A stretch of DNA of 64,000 nt from Mytilinidion resinicola. Taxonomy: Eukaryota; Ascomycota; Dothideomycetes; Mytilinidiales; Mytilinidiaceae. The translations under genes were made by a program, and so were the position numbers. Positions 45,446 through 56,345 of the stretch are shown piece after piece; position 1 is the first letter of the stretch; each line of letters opens with the position of its first letter. Location: positions 1,082,089 to 1,146,088 of the forward strand of contig NW_022985440.1 in NCBI RefSeq assembly GCF_010093595.1, read 5' to 3'. A model generated the notes under the pieces. That model was not told where the DNA came from, searched no databases, and saw only the letters and a program-made list of their open reading frames with translations.

Positions 45446-46801
45446 ATGGCCGCGACACCGCCGGCTACCGCAGACGCTCCCCAGGTCCAGCGTCCCGTCG
45501 CGTACGAAAAAGGCACCCCGCTCTCTGCCATCCTCCCTCCGCTCATCTTCGGCACGGCAACCTTCAACCACCAGTACAATGACGATCCGTATGCGCTCGA
45601 CACCACAGGCCTGGTCTCGGACGCCCTAACCCACGGCATCCGCGCCTTCGACACCTCGCCCTACTACGGGCCCTCGGAAACCCTCCTCGGCGCCGCCCTC
45701 GCCACGCCCTTTGTGCGCACCACCTTCCCGCGCTCCTCGTACTTCATCCTCACAAAAGTCGGCCGCATCGCCGAAGCCCACTTCGACTACTCGCCCGCCT
45801 GGGTCGCGCAGAGCATCGCCCGCAGCCTCGCGCGCCTGCACACCTCCTACCTCGACGTCGTCTACTGTCACGACGTCGAGTTCGTCTCCCCCGCCGCCGT
45901 CCTCGGCGCCGTGCGCGAACTCCGCCGCATCCGCGACGAAGAAGGCACGCTGCGCTACGTCGGCATCTCGGGCTACCCGCTCGACGTCCTCGGATCCCTT
46001 GCCGAGCTGGTCCTGCGCGAAACCGGCGAGCCCCTCGACGCCGTCATGTCCTACGCCAACTTCACGCTGCAGAACGAGGCGCTCGCCGGCCCCAAGGGCA
46101 TCCAGCGCCTGCGCAACGCGGGCGTGGACGTCGTGCCGAACGCGAGCCCCCTCGGCATGGGCCTGCTGCGCCGCCAGGGCGTGCCCGTCGGCGCTCTGGG
46201 CGACTTCCACCCGGCGTCGCGCGCGCTGCGCCAGGCCGTGCGGCAGGCGAGCGACTTCTGCGACGCGCATGGCGAGAAGCTCGAGGTCATCGCCATCAGG
46301 TATGCGCTCGAGACGTGGCTCGCAAGGGGCGCGAGCGTGGGGAGTCGCGGGGACCCGGCGTCCGGGGTGCCGTGGCAGCAGGAGAGCAATGAGGCGGTCG
46401 GTGGGACGAAGCTGGGGGTCAGCGTGATTGGGGTGAGCCGCGCGCCGGAGCTGGAGAAGACGATGCTGGTGTGGCGGAGTATTTTGGATGGGTTGGAGGG
46501 GGGGAGGGAGACGGCGATTAGGGCGGGCAGGTGGAGTAGGGCGTATGAGTGGGCGCAGAATCGGAAAAGGGCGGTGCAAATATTGAGCGAGGGCGTGCAG
46601 GAGGTGTTGGGGGAGTGGGTAGGGTATACGTGGGAGAGTCCGCCGGAGGAGAAGGGGAGTAAAGGGGAGAAAGAGAAGGAAGGGGGCCAGGGGAGGGTAG
46701 AGAGCAAGCGAGTTTCTGATATCAAGGTGAAGGAGGTGGAAGCGCCGTGGCCAACGCCGGATGCGAGTCCGGAGCCAGAGGTCAGTATTCCGCTGAGGTA
46801 G
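45446..46801 (+). CDS. aldo-keto reductase, D-arabinose 1-dehydrogenase (ARA2) type
   Basis: Intronless, 451 residues. Relatives oxidise D-arabinose to the lactone with NAD in the pathway to erythroascorbate. The AKR tetrad is visible: Asp69 and Tyr74 in RAFDTSPYYGPSE, Lys104 in LTKVGR and His142 in YCHDVEF. ILPPLIFGTATF and VSYANFTLQNEAL-like strands follow the ARA2 pattern (here MSYANFTLQNEAL), as does NASPLGMGLLRRQG. The C-terminal 70 residues beyond the barrel are Lys/Glu-rich and low in complexity. The gene is very GC-rich, so long spurious frames appear on the opposite strand. Family membership is sure; the precise substrate is inferred. Confidence 0.92.
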   Translation: MAATPPATADAPQVQRPVAYEKGTPLSAILPPLIFGTATFNHQYNDDPYALDTTGLVSDALTHGIRAFDTSPYYGPSETLLGAALATPFVRTTFPRSSYFILTKVGRIAEAHFDYSPAWVAQSIARSLARLHTSYLDVVYCHDVEFVSPAAVLGAVRELRRIRDEEGTLRYVGISGYPLDVLGSLAELVLRETGEPLDAVMSYANFTLQNEALAGPKGIQRLRNAGVDVVPNASPLGMGLLRRQGVPVGALGDFHPASRALRQAVRQASDFCDAHGEKLEVIAIRYALETWLARGASVGSRGDPASGVPWQQESNEAVGGTKLGVSVIGVSRAPELEKTMLVWRSILDGLEGGRETAIRAGRWSRAYEWAQNRKRAVQILSEGVQEVLGEWVGYTWESPPEEKGSKGEKEKEGGQGRVESKRVSDIKVKEVEAPWPTPDASPEPEVSIPLR

Positions 46802-47240
46802 TTGTTGGGGTGTCCCGTGTTGGGATGGGGTAGTGGATTGCATTTGGGAGGTTCGCTGTGAGCATTTTCGCGGAGGATCATAAGAGTGGTATCGGTTACG
46901 GCTGCTTTGAATTTTTGGACATGGCATTATGACGAGGCTTTCGATAGGTGGAGGTATAGCTGGTTTGTTCAAACGAATCGATATGACTATGCTTCAACTG
47001 TCGTCTTCCTATAGCCTCTCCGCTTTGCTAATGCTATACGAACGGTCTGACCTTTTCCCTAGTCACTCATCTTTCCTACTGTCAATTACCTTGTTGATTC
47101 CGCCGTCCTAAACGCTAGCGCCAATACTCCTCCTGTTCCATGATCCCAAAACAATACTGCTATGTGTGCGCCTCTCTTCAAAATTTAGGGCTTGCATCGT
47201 AGTTCCACTGCGGCTTTACCCACCCCTTTCCGCCACCCCT
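46802..47240. other. intergenic between convergent genes
   Basis: 439 bp of 3' flanks. Nothing recognised. Confidence 0.6.
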
Positions 47241-48541
47241 TCACACCCCGACAGCCTTCAAAATGTCCTCCAAACTAATATTGTGCCCCCCCGGCACCAC
47301 TTCCTTCCACACCCTCTCCTCTACCCGCTTCTCCAGCGGCAAGATACTCCAATGCGGGCTCTGCTCCGCCTGCAGCCAGTCAAAGTCATCAATCTGATCC
47401 CACTGATTCGCCGACTCGGCATTCGCGTCTGTAACCTAAATGCGACATCCACATTAGCCCTCCCTCTATCCAAAAAAAAAAGGGTCACGTAGATAATCCA
47501 CCTACATAGCTTGTCGGCAGGGGCGCAAACCGCACCCCCTCACACTCCTCCACAATCGGCCGGCTCGCACTGTGCAGATACACGTCCACGTTCTTGCTCC
47601 CGTGCATCCGGAACTGCCGCGTCGCGGCCACGACCACGCTGTTCTCGACGCCCGTGACGTGCGTCGCGCCGGCGACCTGCCCGCACACGATGAGGGAGTG
47701 TTTGATGTTTTTGAGGGTTAGCCCCGCGAATGGGTGGCCGGTGGCGGACGAGGTGGGCGTGGACATGTCCGCCACGCAGCGGCGGAGGTTCGACACCGTG
47801 CCCCTGGTTGTGGTGTGCGAGGTGGAGTGCGGCAGGACGATGTGCGCGTGCGCGTGGTTGGAGATTGCGATTACGGTCGTTGGAGCCTTGGTGGCTTCCC
47901 CTTCCGCGTTGGTGGCGTGGTTGCTGTACAAACTCGACTCGGGCTTCTCGTCGACGGGGGAGGCGGCGTCGAGCGGCGTGGGCGCGAAGGAGGAGGGGTT
48001 TGTGCTGGAGGGGGAGGACGGGTAGCCGGAGACGCGGAGGGTCTTTTGGGCGGCGAGTTCGGCGGCCGAGGAGAGGGAGATGGCGGAGGGGTTTTTGTGG
48101 GCGGTTCTGAAGGAGAACTTGCTGCGTGGCGCGAAGGCGAGGCGGGTTTTTTGGAGCTTGTCGTTGAGGGCTTTGATGGCCTGGTTCCATGCGAGTCGTC
48201 AGTCAGGACTTCGGGCTTAACAGTGGTTGGAAGGTTGGGTAAGGGGGTTTTGGGGACGCACTTCGGCATAGGTTCGCTGGTCGTATGCGGGAATGTAGCT
48301 GGAGGCGTCTTTGACTTCGTGCGAGAGGCGGGCGATCCCCGCGAGGCAGTGGTCGACGGCGTCGTTGCGCTCGCCGCCTGCGAGGGCGGTGGAGGAGAGG
48401 CGTTCCATTTGTTCTTGGAGGGCTGGGAGGGGTTAGTTTTGGTTCTTGGGCTAGGCAGAGGGCCATACCGGTGACTTCATGTTGGAAGTAGCGGAAGAAG
48501 CGTTCTTTGAGGCCTGCTTCGCTTTGAGGTTGGGATCCCAT
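47241..48541 (-). CDS. tubulin-binding cofactor C (TBCC-domain protein)
   Basis: Exons 48469-48541, 48262-48422, 47506-48180 and 47241-47435 give 367 residues. TBCC stimulates GTP hydrolysis by tubulin in the cofactor complex that releases folded alpha/beta dimers. The N-terminal helical part (MGSQPQSEAGLKERFFRYFQHEV, then ALQEQMERLSS) is the tubulin-contacting spectrin-like bundle. The C-terminal domain is the C-CAP/cofactor-C beta-helix: LKNIKHSLIVCGQVAGATHVTGVENSV (landmarks NIKHSLIVCGQV and VVAATRQFRMHGS), then VYLHSASRPIVEECEGVRFAPLP and NQWDQIDDFDWLQ. The catalytic-type Arg lies in TRQFRMH. The last intron has two possible splice pairs; I used GTAGGT...TTTAG, giving SYVTDANAES. A run of ten A (plus strand, near 47472) lies in that intron. 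Confidence 0.92.
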
Positions 48542-49237
48542 TTTGGGAACGAGTAGGGATAGTTGTAGACGCCGCGGATAGATGCTTGAGGTCAGAAGTA
48601 AGAATGAGATTAGAGGGGCTTTTCCCTCAGTGAATCTTGAAATTGGGTATGTTGTTCGGCGGTGGGGTGAGAAGTGGTGACGCGACGAGGGGACGCGACG
48701 AGCCGTGGTGGGGTGGTTTTGGAGACCAAAAACTGCGGGAGCTTGTGGCGGTCATACTCATGGCTTTTATTTAAGGTATTTGGAAGCTCCCACGCCCCTG
48801 CCGTATGCCCGACCCGCCATGGCCAATTGATGCGTCAAGACGCTCCGTTTGGGCCCAAACCCCCAGAGAACATGCAGACAGACGATCTACCCCGCGTCTT
48901 GCCTCTAGGCGTCGTATCTGGACCACCTGACTAGATACCGCTACTAAATAAGGTCGGCGGGACTTGAGTTCGGGAGCGAACTGTTATCGCCACGCTGTTT
49001 CTTAAGGCGCGTCATATCGCATGAGGTTTGATGGTTCATATTGAAGTAGTTATGCAGAGCACGTGCCATAAGTCTATCACTTCGAGGTCCAGCTTCTGAG
49101 ATTTCACCTCAAGATCGAAAACATGTTTGGTACAATTTTTGTAAATATATGTACATGTGCCCGGGGAAGCTCTACCATCTGCAATGTAATTGTTGCAAGC
49201 CGTCGAGAATACGCAGAAAGAGCACGGGTTCGCTAGT
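48542..49237. other. intergenic: promoter of the cofactor C gene
   Basis: 696 bp between two tandem minus-strand genes. No gene recognised. Confidence 0.6.
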
Positions 49238-49984
49238 TTAGTGAGAGGATGGGACACCGGTGAAATCAACACCGTATTTCTCCCTTAGCCGCTCACGCCT
49301 TCGCTCTTCATATCCTGCCCCATATATTCCTGCAACTGTTAGATGGGTAATGCTAGAATGAACAGAATGTTGACGCACCTCGACCCTCGCCCAGCTCGGC
49401 AATGGTTTGCTCCACTGGTATCCTCCGGTTCTTCCTCAAAAACTCCTTCTTTGCCACTTGGTCGACTTCAGGGCCCTCAGTGTAGCCGGTCAACGACCCT
49501 CCGGCGTAGTCAAATGTGCCCAATATCACCGCGAGACAGGCGCCATATCCGATTATCGCAGGGGTCGACCGGACTGAGGGAGCATTAGCACTGAAGCCCA
49601 CTGAGGCAGCCTCCAATATTCGTACTTTTCAGACCCATCATTGAACCGGCAAAGAAGCCTCCAATTGCCGAATTTAGGCTATCGTTCTTCTCGCGGAGGT
49701 TGGCCGAGGCGGTCTTGGCAAAGGCGTAGGAGGCACCCATAGCAGCTGAAGCCTCGTTAGCCTTCTGGCGTACGTTCCCCAAGTACCGCCGGATCGTAGT
49801 CCATACCGTACACTGCAATTGTGCCTCCGCTCCTTGTGAGAACACCCATTGCACCGATGTTCTGCTTGGCCAGGGTGTTCTGGACACCGGCAACGAGGGC
49901 TCCGGCGCCCGTGGTGACCATGGTGGCCCGGAGGGTGGTGGATATGGCATCCTGCGGATGGTAGGGTCTGCTTTCTGAAGCCAT
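49238..49984 (-). CDS. mitochondrial complex I subunit, 21.3 kDa / NDUFA11 type
   Basis: Exons 49807-49984, 49626-49745, 49379-49573 and 49238-49329 give 194 residues; all introns (49-61 bp) are in phase 1 and close. It is a supernumerary subunit of the proton-pumping NADH:ubiquinone oxidoreductase in the inner membrane. The order of blocks matches the Neurospora 21.3 kDa-type subunit: YHPQDAISTTLRATMVTTGAG, VQNTLAKQNIGAMGVLTRSGGTI, AMGASYAFAKTASANLREK, NSAIGGFFAGSMMGL, RSTPAIIGYGACLAVILGTFDYAGG, then the matrix tail AELGEGRGIYGAGYEERRRERL (cited as landmarks, each under 20 where joined). Four membrane helices of the Tim17-like fold are discernible. No cleaved presequence is evident, as usual for this subunit. 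Confidence 0.93.
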
Positions 49985-50453
49985 CGTGGGCGCTGGAGGG
50001 GGCGGGCTGGATGAGAGTGGTGGTGAGGTCTGGAGTCAATCGCGCGGCTCTGCCCATCAAGCTCCGCCGCGCTAGTGGACCCGTTTCTGGAGCGTGCACA
50101 GCTGGGGCATGTCATTTCATCGAGTCTCCAGATGGCTGCGAGGGCGCGCTTCTGACAGCTTTCAAATACTCCTTGGGCCTATGGCGAAGCTCTTCAAAGC
50201 TTCTGGCTCTTACTCCTCCCCGTGAACTCCGCGCTTTGCCCCAGCTTGCGTGGCCAGCCAGCGCAGTCGCCTCCAACTTCGCAGCCTGCGATGCTCTGTC
50301 CTCCGCCTATTCACCCGCCTCATTCTACGCACTTCTCTCCCGCGCCTCTTGCGGTAGATTTTCTTCTGCGTGTACCATAGACTCCTCCCTGCGGACATCC
50401 AAACCCTCCGCCCATAGACCACTGCATACTCTTCCACTGCGTTTGCGGTGGAG
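49985..50453. other. intergenic: divergent promoter between complex I subunit and deubiquitinase genes
   Basis: 469 bp, C/T-rich on the plus strand toward the deubiquitinase start. No further element recognised. Confidence 0.6.
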
Positions 50454-53400
50454 ATGTCTTCCACGCCTGGTAGGCCTGCACGCTCTGGAAGCTGTTCTCT
50501 CTGCTCACCATACTCCCTTCTCTAGGCAAGACCGCCCCAAAACTACTCCAAGACCTTCTTACCTACGACCCGCGCTATGAGGATCGGGCTGGTCGAAACC
50601 TGCTCACAGATCCTCCCCCGCATCATGATCCGTCCCAACCGCCACAACGTGCCGTGCCTCTCCGAAACTGTCGCCATGTCTTCATGATAAAGCATGACCA
50701 GAGCGTGCTGCCGGTACCAGGACAAGCTCCAGACGAGAAGACCGTGTACAAAGTAGCGTCATTCTGCCAGAATTGTCTATACCACGTCGACGTAACGGTG
50801 GACTTCCAGGACCATGGAGTGAGAAAGGACCCCTGCCCGACCAGGGACTGTCCGCTGCACCACTTCATACACCGACCCGATGGTGCCTTTGATCGAGAGA
50901 TTCTCGGCATGTTCAATGGGCCCAGGATCTTCAGATTCCAGTGCTCGTCAAATACCTGCCCCGTCGAGCTTCGCATACGGATACATCCTCCACGCCTCAC
51001 TGACGATTATATCCACCTTATGACAGATAAGATCGAGTTGCGCCGGAGGTTGGAATCCGCGAAGCAGATTGACCCAGACCGCCAGGATCACAAAATGGCG
51101 AGACCTGTGGACGGCCTTGATTTCTTGACCAGTTATTTGAACGATTCCTTGAATCCAACCAAAGGGAAGGGTCGGATACCGCTGCTGAACCGAAAGTTCC
51201 TAGTCACATTTGGGAGGAACTGTGACGACATGCTCCGTGACTTGGGGTTTACGAGTGCCATGGTAGGTGGCGCCGGTTGCGTTCGCTGGGTCTCAAACTC
51301 TAATTTCTTCGCAGGAACACAACGACGGCACCAACGAAGAGTTCTGCTGGTATCTCCCAAAGCCGCCGCCCTCCTCCGACCCTCTCGCCGAAAATTCTAT
51401 GCGCAACAAGATCGACGACGCTATTCATGAGCTCTCTGTGCACATATCGAACAGGCCACAGTCCGAGAAGCAGGGCGTCCGAAACAACGTATATGCTCCA
51501 AAGCCCTCTGTGACGGAAATCGAGAGAGCGCTAGGGTGTTTAGACTGTAAGATCTAGATATACAATGGAAAATTCGCAACTCACATATCGGTGTAGACAG
51601 CAAGATCTCTTTGACTCGCACCCAAGTGCAGAACGCGAAGGGACAGGAGGACCACCCGTAAGTTCGCCATTGAGCATGCTGTTAGAGTGAGAGCTCATCC
51701 CCAACCACAGATATTACGCCGGCTTAGGAGCCGTTGGGGACTTCTCCGACGCACTGCTCTTATTTGCGTACAGCAGGCAGGTAGAGACAGACCCTGTCAA
51801 CTCGGCGTACTATTTCGAGTGCCTCAAGGATCTGGCGATAGGCAGGAAAAGCTCGACGCTCGAGGAGAAGGTGCAAATGCTGGCCTCGGAAGGACAGACG
51901 AGCCGCAAGGAGATAGCGGCCGCCTATGCTTACTTCAACATTGACCCCAAGTATGTGTCGCTCTTGTCTGACGATATCGTCATCGGGACCTTCAAATCTC
52001 GCATGGCGGACATGTCCTTGGTGCACGAAGAGGAAACGCGGCAGATGCTGCGCGTCATTGGCCAGGCTCGAGGGAGCTCCAAGATTCTGCAAGAGGCGTC
52101 GAATGGTGAGCTTGATGGCTTGTGGTAGTGTATGCACTTGCTGACGAGTGCGCAGCTATCGAGACGTATTCGCAAGCGCTTTCGTGGTTTGATCTGGACG
52201 AGACCACGGCGGACGAGTTTGTGATCACCATGTTCACTCTTAAGGTACGTGTCAGGCGGCGTGGTGACAGCGGCGACAGACAGCAGTGACGGCGGTGACG
52301 CAGCAGCTTTGCTCCTGCTGATGCACTTTGATGCACTTGCCCGTGAATCGCTTCCGTTTGTTACCCGCGCGTTTCTACGCCGTGTTTCTTCCCTTGTCTT
52401 GACTCACCTTCCACTTCACTCTTCTACACCTTTGTCTCTATCTTAAGACACCCACCACGCCAATGTGTCGGCAACCATACATTTACTCATTGCTTCGCAG
52501 ATTCAGGACAGCCCCGCAAACGAGAAAATCGCCCGCAAGGCCCTGGAGATCATTGCCGCTCACCGCAACAGCGATAGTTTGCGAAGGTTTTTGCAGGACG
52601 GCTCCATGGCAGACGCCGATATGGATATTGCCGATGCATACTCGTTTCTCGGTATTGCGGATCGCTCTGGAGACATTGATCTGAGTGCGTTGGCAGTCCA
52701 TCGCGATCTGGCCATCGCCGATCACAAGGACGCAGTAAAGGCCAACCGAGCGTTCGAGCTCATCGCACGGGAGAAGGGCGCCATGGTCCAGCAGACGAAG
52801 CCTGCTGCTAAGCATCCCTTGGAGATCTGGCCTGTTGGATGTAAAAACATCGGGAATACCTGCTACCTCAACAGCGTTCTGCAGTTTCTCTTCACCATCA
52901 AGCCCCTTCGAGAGATCGTTCTGAATTTTGACGAGCAGAAACAAGAATGTACTCCAGAAGCGATACAGAACAAGAAAGTTGGTAGGCGCGTAGTCACACT
53001 AGAGAGAGTCGAGCGCGCTCAACAATGTGAGTCCTATTTTTCGCTGTTTTCGATCATGGCTGATTCTACTTCACAGTCATACAAGAATTGAGGAAGCTCT
53101 TCTTGGTGATGATCACTGCGCCCAGCGACTCCGTAACACCAGAAAGACTCCTCGTCATTCTGGCCCTGCTGAATGAGTCTGACTATGGTATCCTTGATGG
53201 CAACTCTAATGTTCAACCCACGGAAAACGGTACCGGCCACCTCGGCGAAGTGGAGGGTCGCCCCGTATATGGACCCATGCCGAACCCATCTGCGAGCAAA
53301 GAAGAATCTTCAAACCCCACATCGGGATCGCCGACCGACGTGATCATGACTGATTCGGACACTGCAGTCACGACAAATACTTCTATAGACGCATCACAGG

Positions 53401-55465
53401 ATGACAAAGACAGAGGCGACGTACAGCAGAATCAGACGAACTCGGAACCACTGAACCAACCGCCAGCCGCCCCGTCACATCCACCACCCCCAGTTCCGCC
53501 AAGGCCAAAGGCATCCGCTCAAGAAAAGACCGTGCTCCAAAGGGCTGAAAACGCCGCGCAACAACAAGATGCCGCCGAAATCCTGAATAATATCCTCGAT
53601 CTATTGAGGTGTGGGATGAAAGCTGATAATATCATGGAGGATGGGGAGCAGATGGATAAAATTACTAGGTATGCCGAAGTCGTCTTCGAAATGCCAGCCT
53701 TCTCTAACTCGTCGCAGCTTGTTCTTCTCTCGCATAAAGACGGTACAAACCACTAAAGGCGAGACTTCAGCAACCTTGCAACTCCATGATAATATCCTTG
53801 CCTCCCCAGGCGACTACGCTAGACATCTCTACCGAGCTCTCGACGATGAATTCGACCTCGGACCTGTCGAAGGGACAGACTCACTCAAATATGAAGAGAT
53901 CAATCGGCTACCGCCTATCTTGATGATCAACGTGCGAAGGTTGGTATTCGACAAAGAATCAAAGAGAGCGAAGCGAATCGAGTCTCACTTGCGATTGGAG
54001 GACGTTCTCTACTTGGATCGATACCTCGACCAAACCACGTCTCTATCTAGCAAAGAGCTTCTGAGTCTTAGAGAAAAGAAATGGGAAACTGATAAGAAGC
54101 GACGGGAGCTAGAAAATATGAAAAAGGAACTTGAAACCTCCGAATTGGGTACTAGTCGTGCAGACGACGTGGAGGAAACAGCGGAACTTCTCGATGGCCT
54201 TGAGAAATTAGACGCTGACGAACTCATAGACGTCGACGCTATACCCGTTGCCCCTGGGCTTTCAGATGCTGTTCGGAACGAGGCGGAGATCCTCAGGAAA
54301 AAACAGGAATCTTTAGACCAGGACATGAAAGAGGTTGACGAGACGATCAACTCCTACTTCGAGAATCTGAAGGACCACCCCTACAGGCTACAGGCTGTCT
54401 TCATCCACCGCGGCTCCGCGACCGGTGGACACTACTACATATACATCCACGACTTCAAGGAAGATATCTGGCGGAAATACAACGACGAGACGGTGGATGA
54501 AGTGAAGGACCTCAAAGAGATCTTTGAGCAGGAAGAGAAATTCCCGGGCCTTTCGACGGGCATGGTCTACGTGAAGCAGGAGGATGTGCTGGAACTTGTG
54601 GAAGCCGTCAAGCGGGATCCACGGGTACCACCTCCCTTCCCTCCCGCGGCTGATCATGCTAACCAAGAGATGTCACAGGTCGACGAAAAAATTACCCAGG
54701 ACGTCGAGATGGCGGATGCAGTTGAGGGCTCGTATACGGAAGTCGAGTATATCGAGGGTGTGCCCGCAGACGGCCCTTGCTGTCCCATGCCCATGAATCA
54801 TGTCTTGGGTTAACGATTGTGCTTCTCTAGTTGACCCGCACACTTCCGTATTTCATGGTATATTCGCGGTCGATTTTGGGTACGACGGCGATTCTGACCA
54901 GAGCGATTCTTCTGAGGACATTGGCTGGCACGAAGGCAGGCTCGTGAAGGGTTCCTTCGAAAGTGGAGACTTTGTACCCAGGAAAATGGAGCCTTCCAAG
55001 GCCGATTCTGTTAGTCCTGATGGGAATTACGTACCAGTTACGCCGGAGAAGAGGGCGCTTTACCTCCAGCCGAATGTCCAATTGGAGGAAGGGATGATTG
55101 AAACATCATCGCAGCAACTCAAAACGGCGGAATCGCCATCTTCTTTACCATACCGTTTCAAGATTGCCGATACCGCAGTGAACGCGCCACTAGACGAATC
55201 ACTCACTCTACTGGAAAGGGCCGAGGCCGTAAACTACGCTTTGACGGAAATAATGCAGGAGGGTTTGTCGCTTTCGCTTACAAGTGAGGACTCGTGGCAG
55301 GAAGATATCATTCACCTGATGGCGGAAGATTTCCAGGAGGGGGAGAGCAATAATGTGGTCAATATCATGACCCTTGAGTGCAAGCCTGACGAGAAGCGCG
55401 ATTTGAACGATTTGGACAATCAGATGATGGAGGCGGTGATTGCGATGTCGCGGACTGACAAGTGA
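50454..55465 (+). CDS. ubiquitin-specific protease of the Ubp2 type, with a probable C-terminal extra exon
   Basis: Exons are 50454-50469, 50526-51262, 51315-51546, 51597-51657, 51711-52105, 52156-52244, 52501-53026, 53077-53668, 53718-54757 and 54831-55465, giving 1,440 residues; every phase closes. It removes ubiquitin chains; yeast Ubp2 counteracts Rsp5. The long N-terminal part (RNCRHVFMIKHDQSVLP and a CXXC-like pair in FCQNC and CPTRDCPLHH) precedes the catalytic core: Cys box VGCKNIGNTCYLNSVLQF (Cys631), His box GSATGGHYYIYIHDF (His1121), then RKYNDE (Asn1138). A disordered Ser/Pro insert splits the core. The tiny first exon (MSSTP) splices to GKTAPKLLQDLLTYDP. Intron 6 (256 bp) is far longer than the rest. 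If the last intron (donor GTGTGC, acceptor CTCTAG) is not used, the protein stops at 54813 with 1,247 residues. Confidence 0.88.
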
Positions 55466-56345
55466 TTTTTTGACGCTCGGATTCCTCCCTTCCCCCTTTC
55501 TTTTTCCATCATTCATCCTTTTTCACCGTTCGTTGAGATGAGCTAGTGTTGCATTGAGAGTGGATTGCTCTCTGCGGTTCGTTGTCCCTGTTAGTTTCAG
55601 CGATACATACATAGGAGAGGCTTGCCTGGTTAGGTGGGCGTGGATGGTGAATGAGATTCATAATTGCCTATCCTATACTTTGCTGATTGCGCTGGATTGT
55701 TGAATGTGTAGTCGCTGTATCCTAGGCTGCCGAAGTTTACTGGAGATCGAGCGCATTGGTTGACTCACTTTCTTCCCAGTTACTGCGACTCAAATCCCGA
55801 GTAGGGTAGGTCAGCAATGACATGCCAACCCTTGGTGCAAATCGCATAGGCTGGCTCCTGTTGGATACGCTGTGAAATTACTTTTGCTGCATGGCCTAAT
55901 CTCGAGTGCCTAGCAATAACATGCCCAAACTGAGTTCAAATCGCACGGACTGGCTCCCGTTCATGCTTCTCGCGATATCGAACTTACCCTATCTCTCAGG
56001 AGCTGATTTATGGGTTTAAGCCAATAGTACACCAAAATTGGGTTCAAATCGCATGGACTGGCTCCCGTTCATGATTCCCAAAGCACCGTCTGTCGAACTT
56101 TTTCCTCAGGTCTGATCTCGAGGCTCAGGGAACTGACATACTAAAAGAGGCTGAAAATTAGGCACGTTTCAGATCGACAGTGATTCGAGATTTTGATATT
56201 CATCGTTCGACTGATGTTCGTGGTCGTCATGTAGACCGCTTCAAACGTTCTTGAAATTTTGTTTCATAAACTCCCCGAGTGATTGGTCTTTAGGAATCGA
56301 ATTGAATAAACCATCCAACGCTTACCGCCATGCAGAACCAACCCC
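55466..56345. other. intergenic between convergent genes, with degenerate repeats
   Basis: 880 bp holding the repeat array listed at 55814-56130. No gene recognised. Confidence 0.6.
55814..56130. repeat. three degenerate direct repeats, ~100-bp spacing
   Basis: Copies centre on GTTCAAATCGCA followed by a GGACTGGCTCCCGTTCATG-like word, at 55835, 55934 and 56042. The second and third copies are closest; the first has diverged (CTCCTGTTGG). Between copies, weaker likeness continues (TCGAACTT ... CTCAGG ... CTGAT). The word GTTCAAATC recalls a tRNA B box but no cloverleaf forms. Confidence 0.7.

Noticed and set aside
45626..46972. Long open frames (up to 448 codons) on the minus strand
   Set aside because: They are shadows of the very GC-rich arabinose dehydrogenase gene on the plus strand; the predicted peptides are low-complexity Pro/Arg/Ala and show no motif.
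54800..55465. A separate small gene starting at the ATG at 54800
   Set aside because: It would overlap the preceding coding region by 14 bases with no promoter space. Splicing into the deubiquitinase is the simpler reading, although this is unproven.
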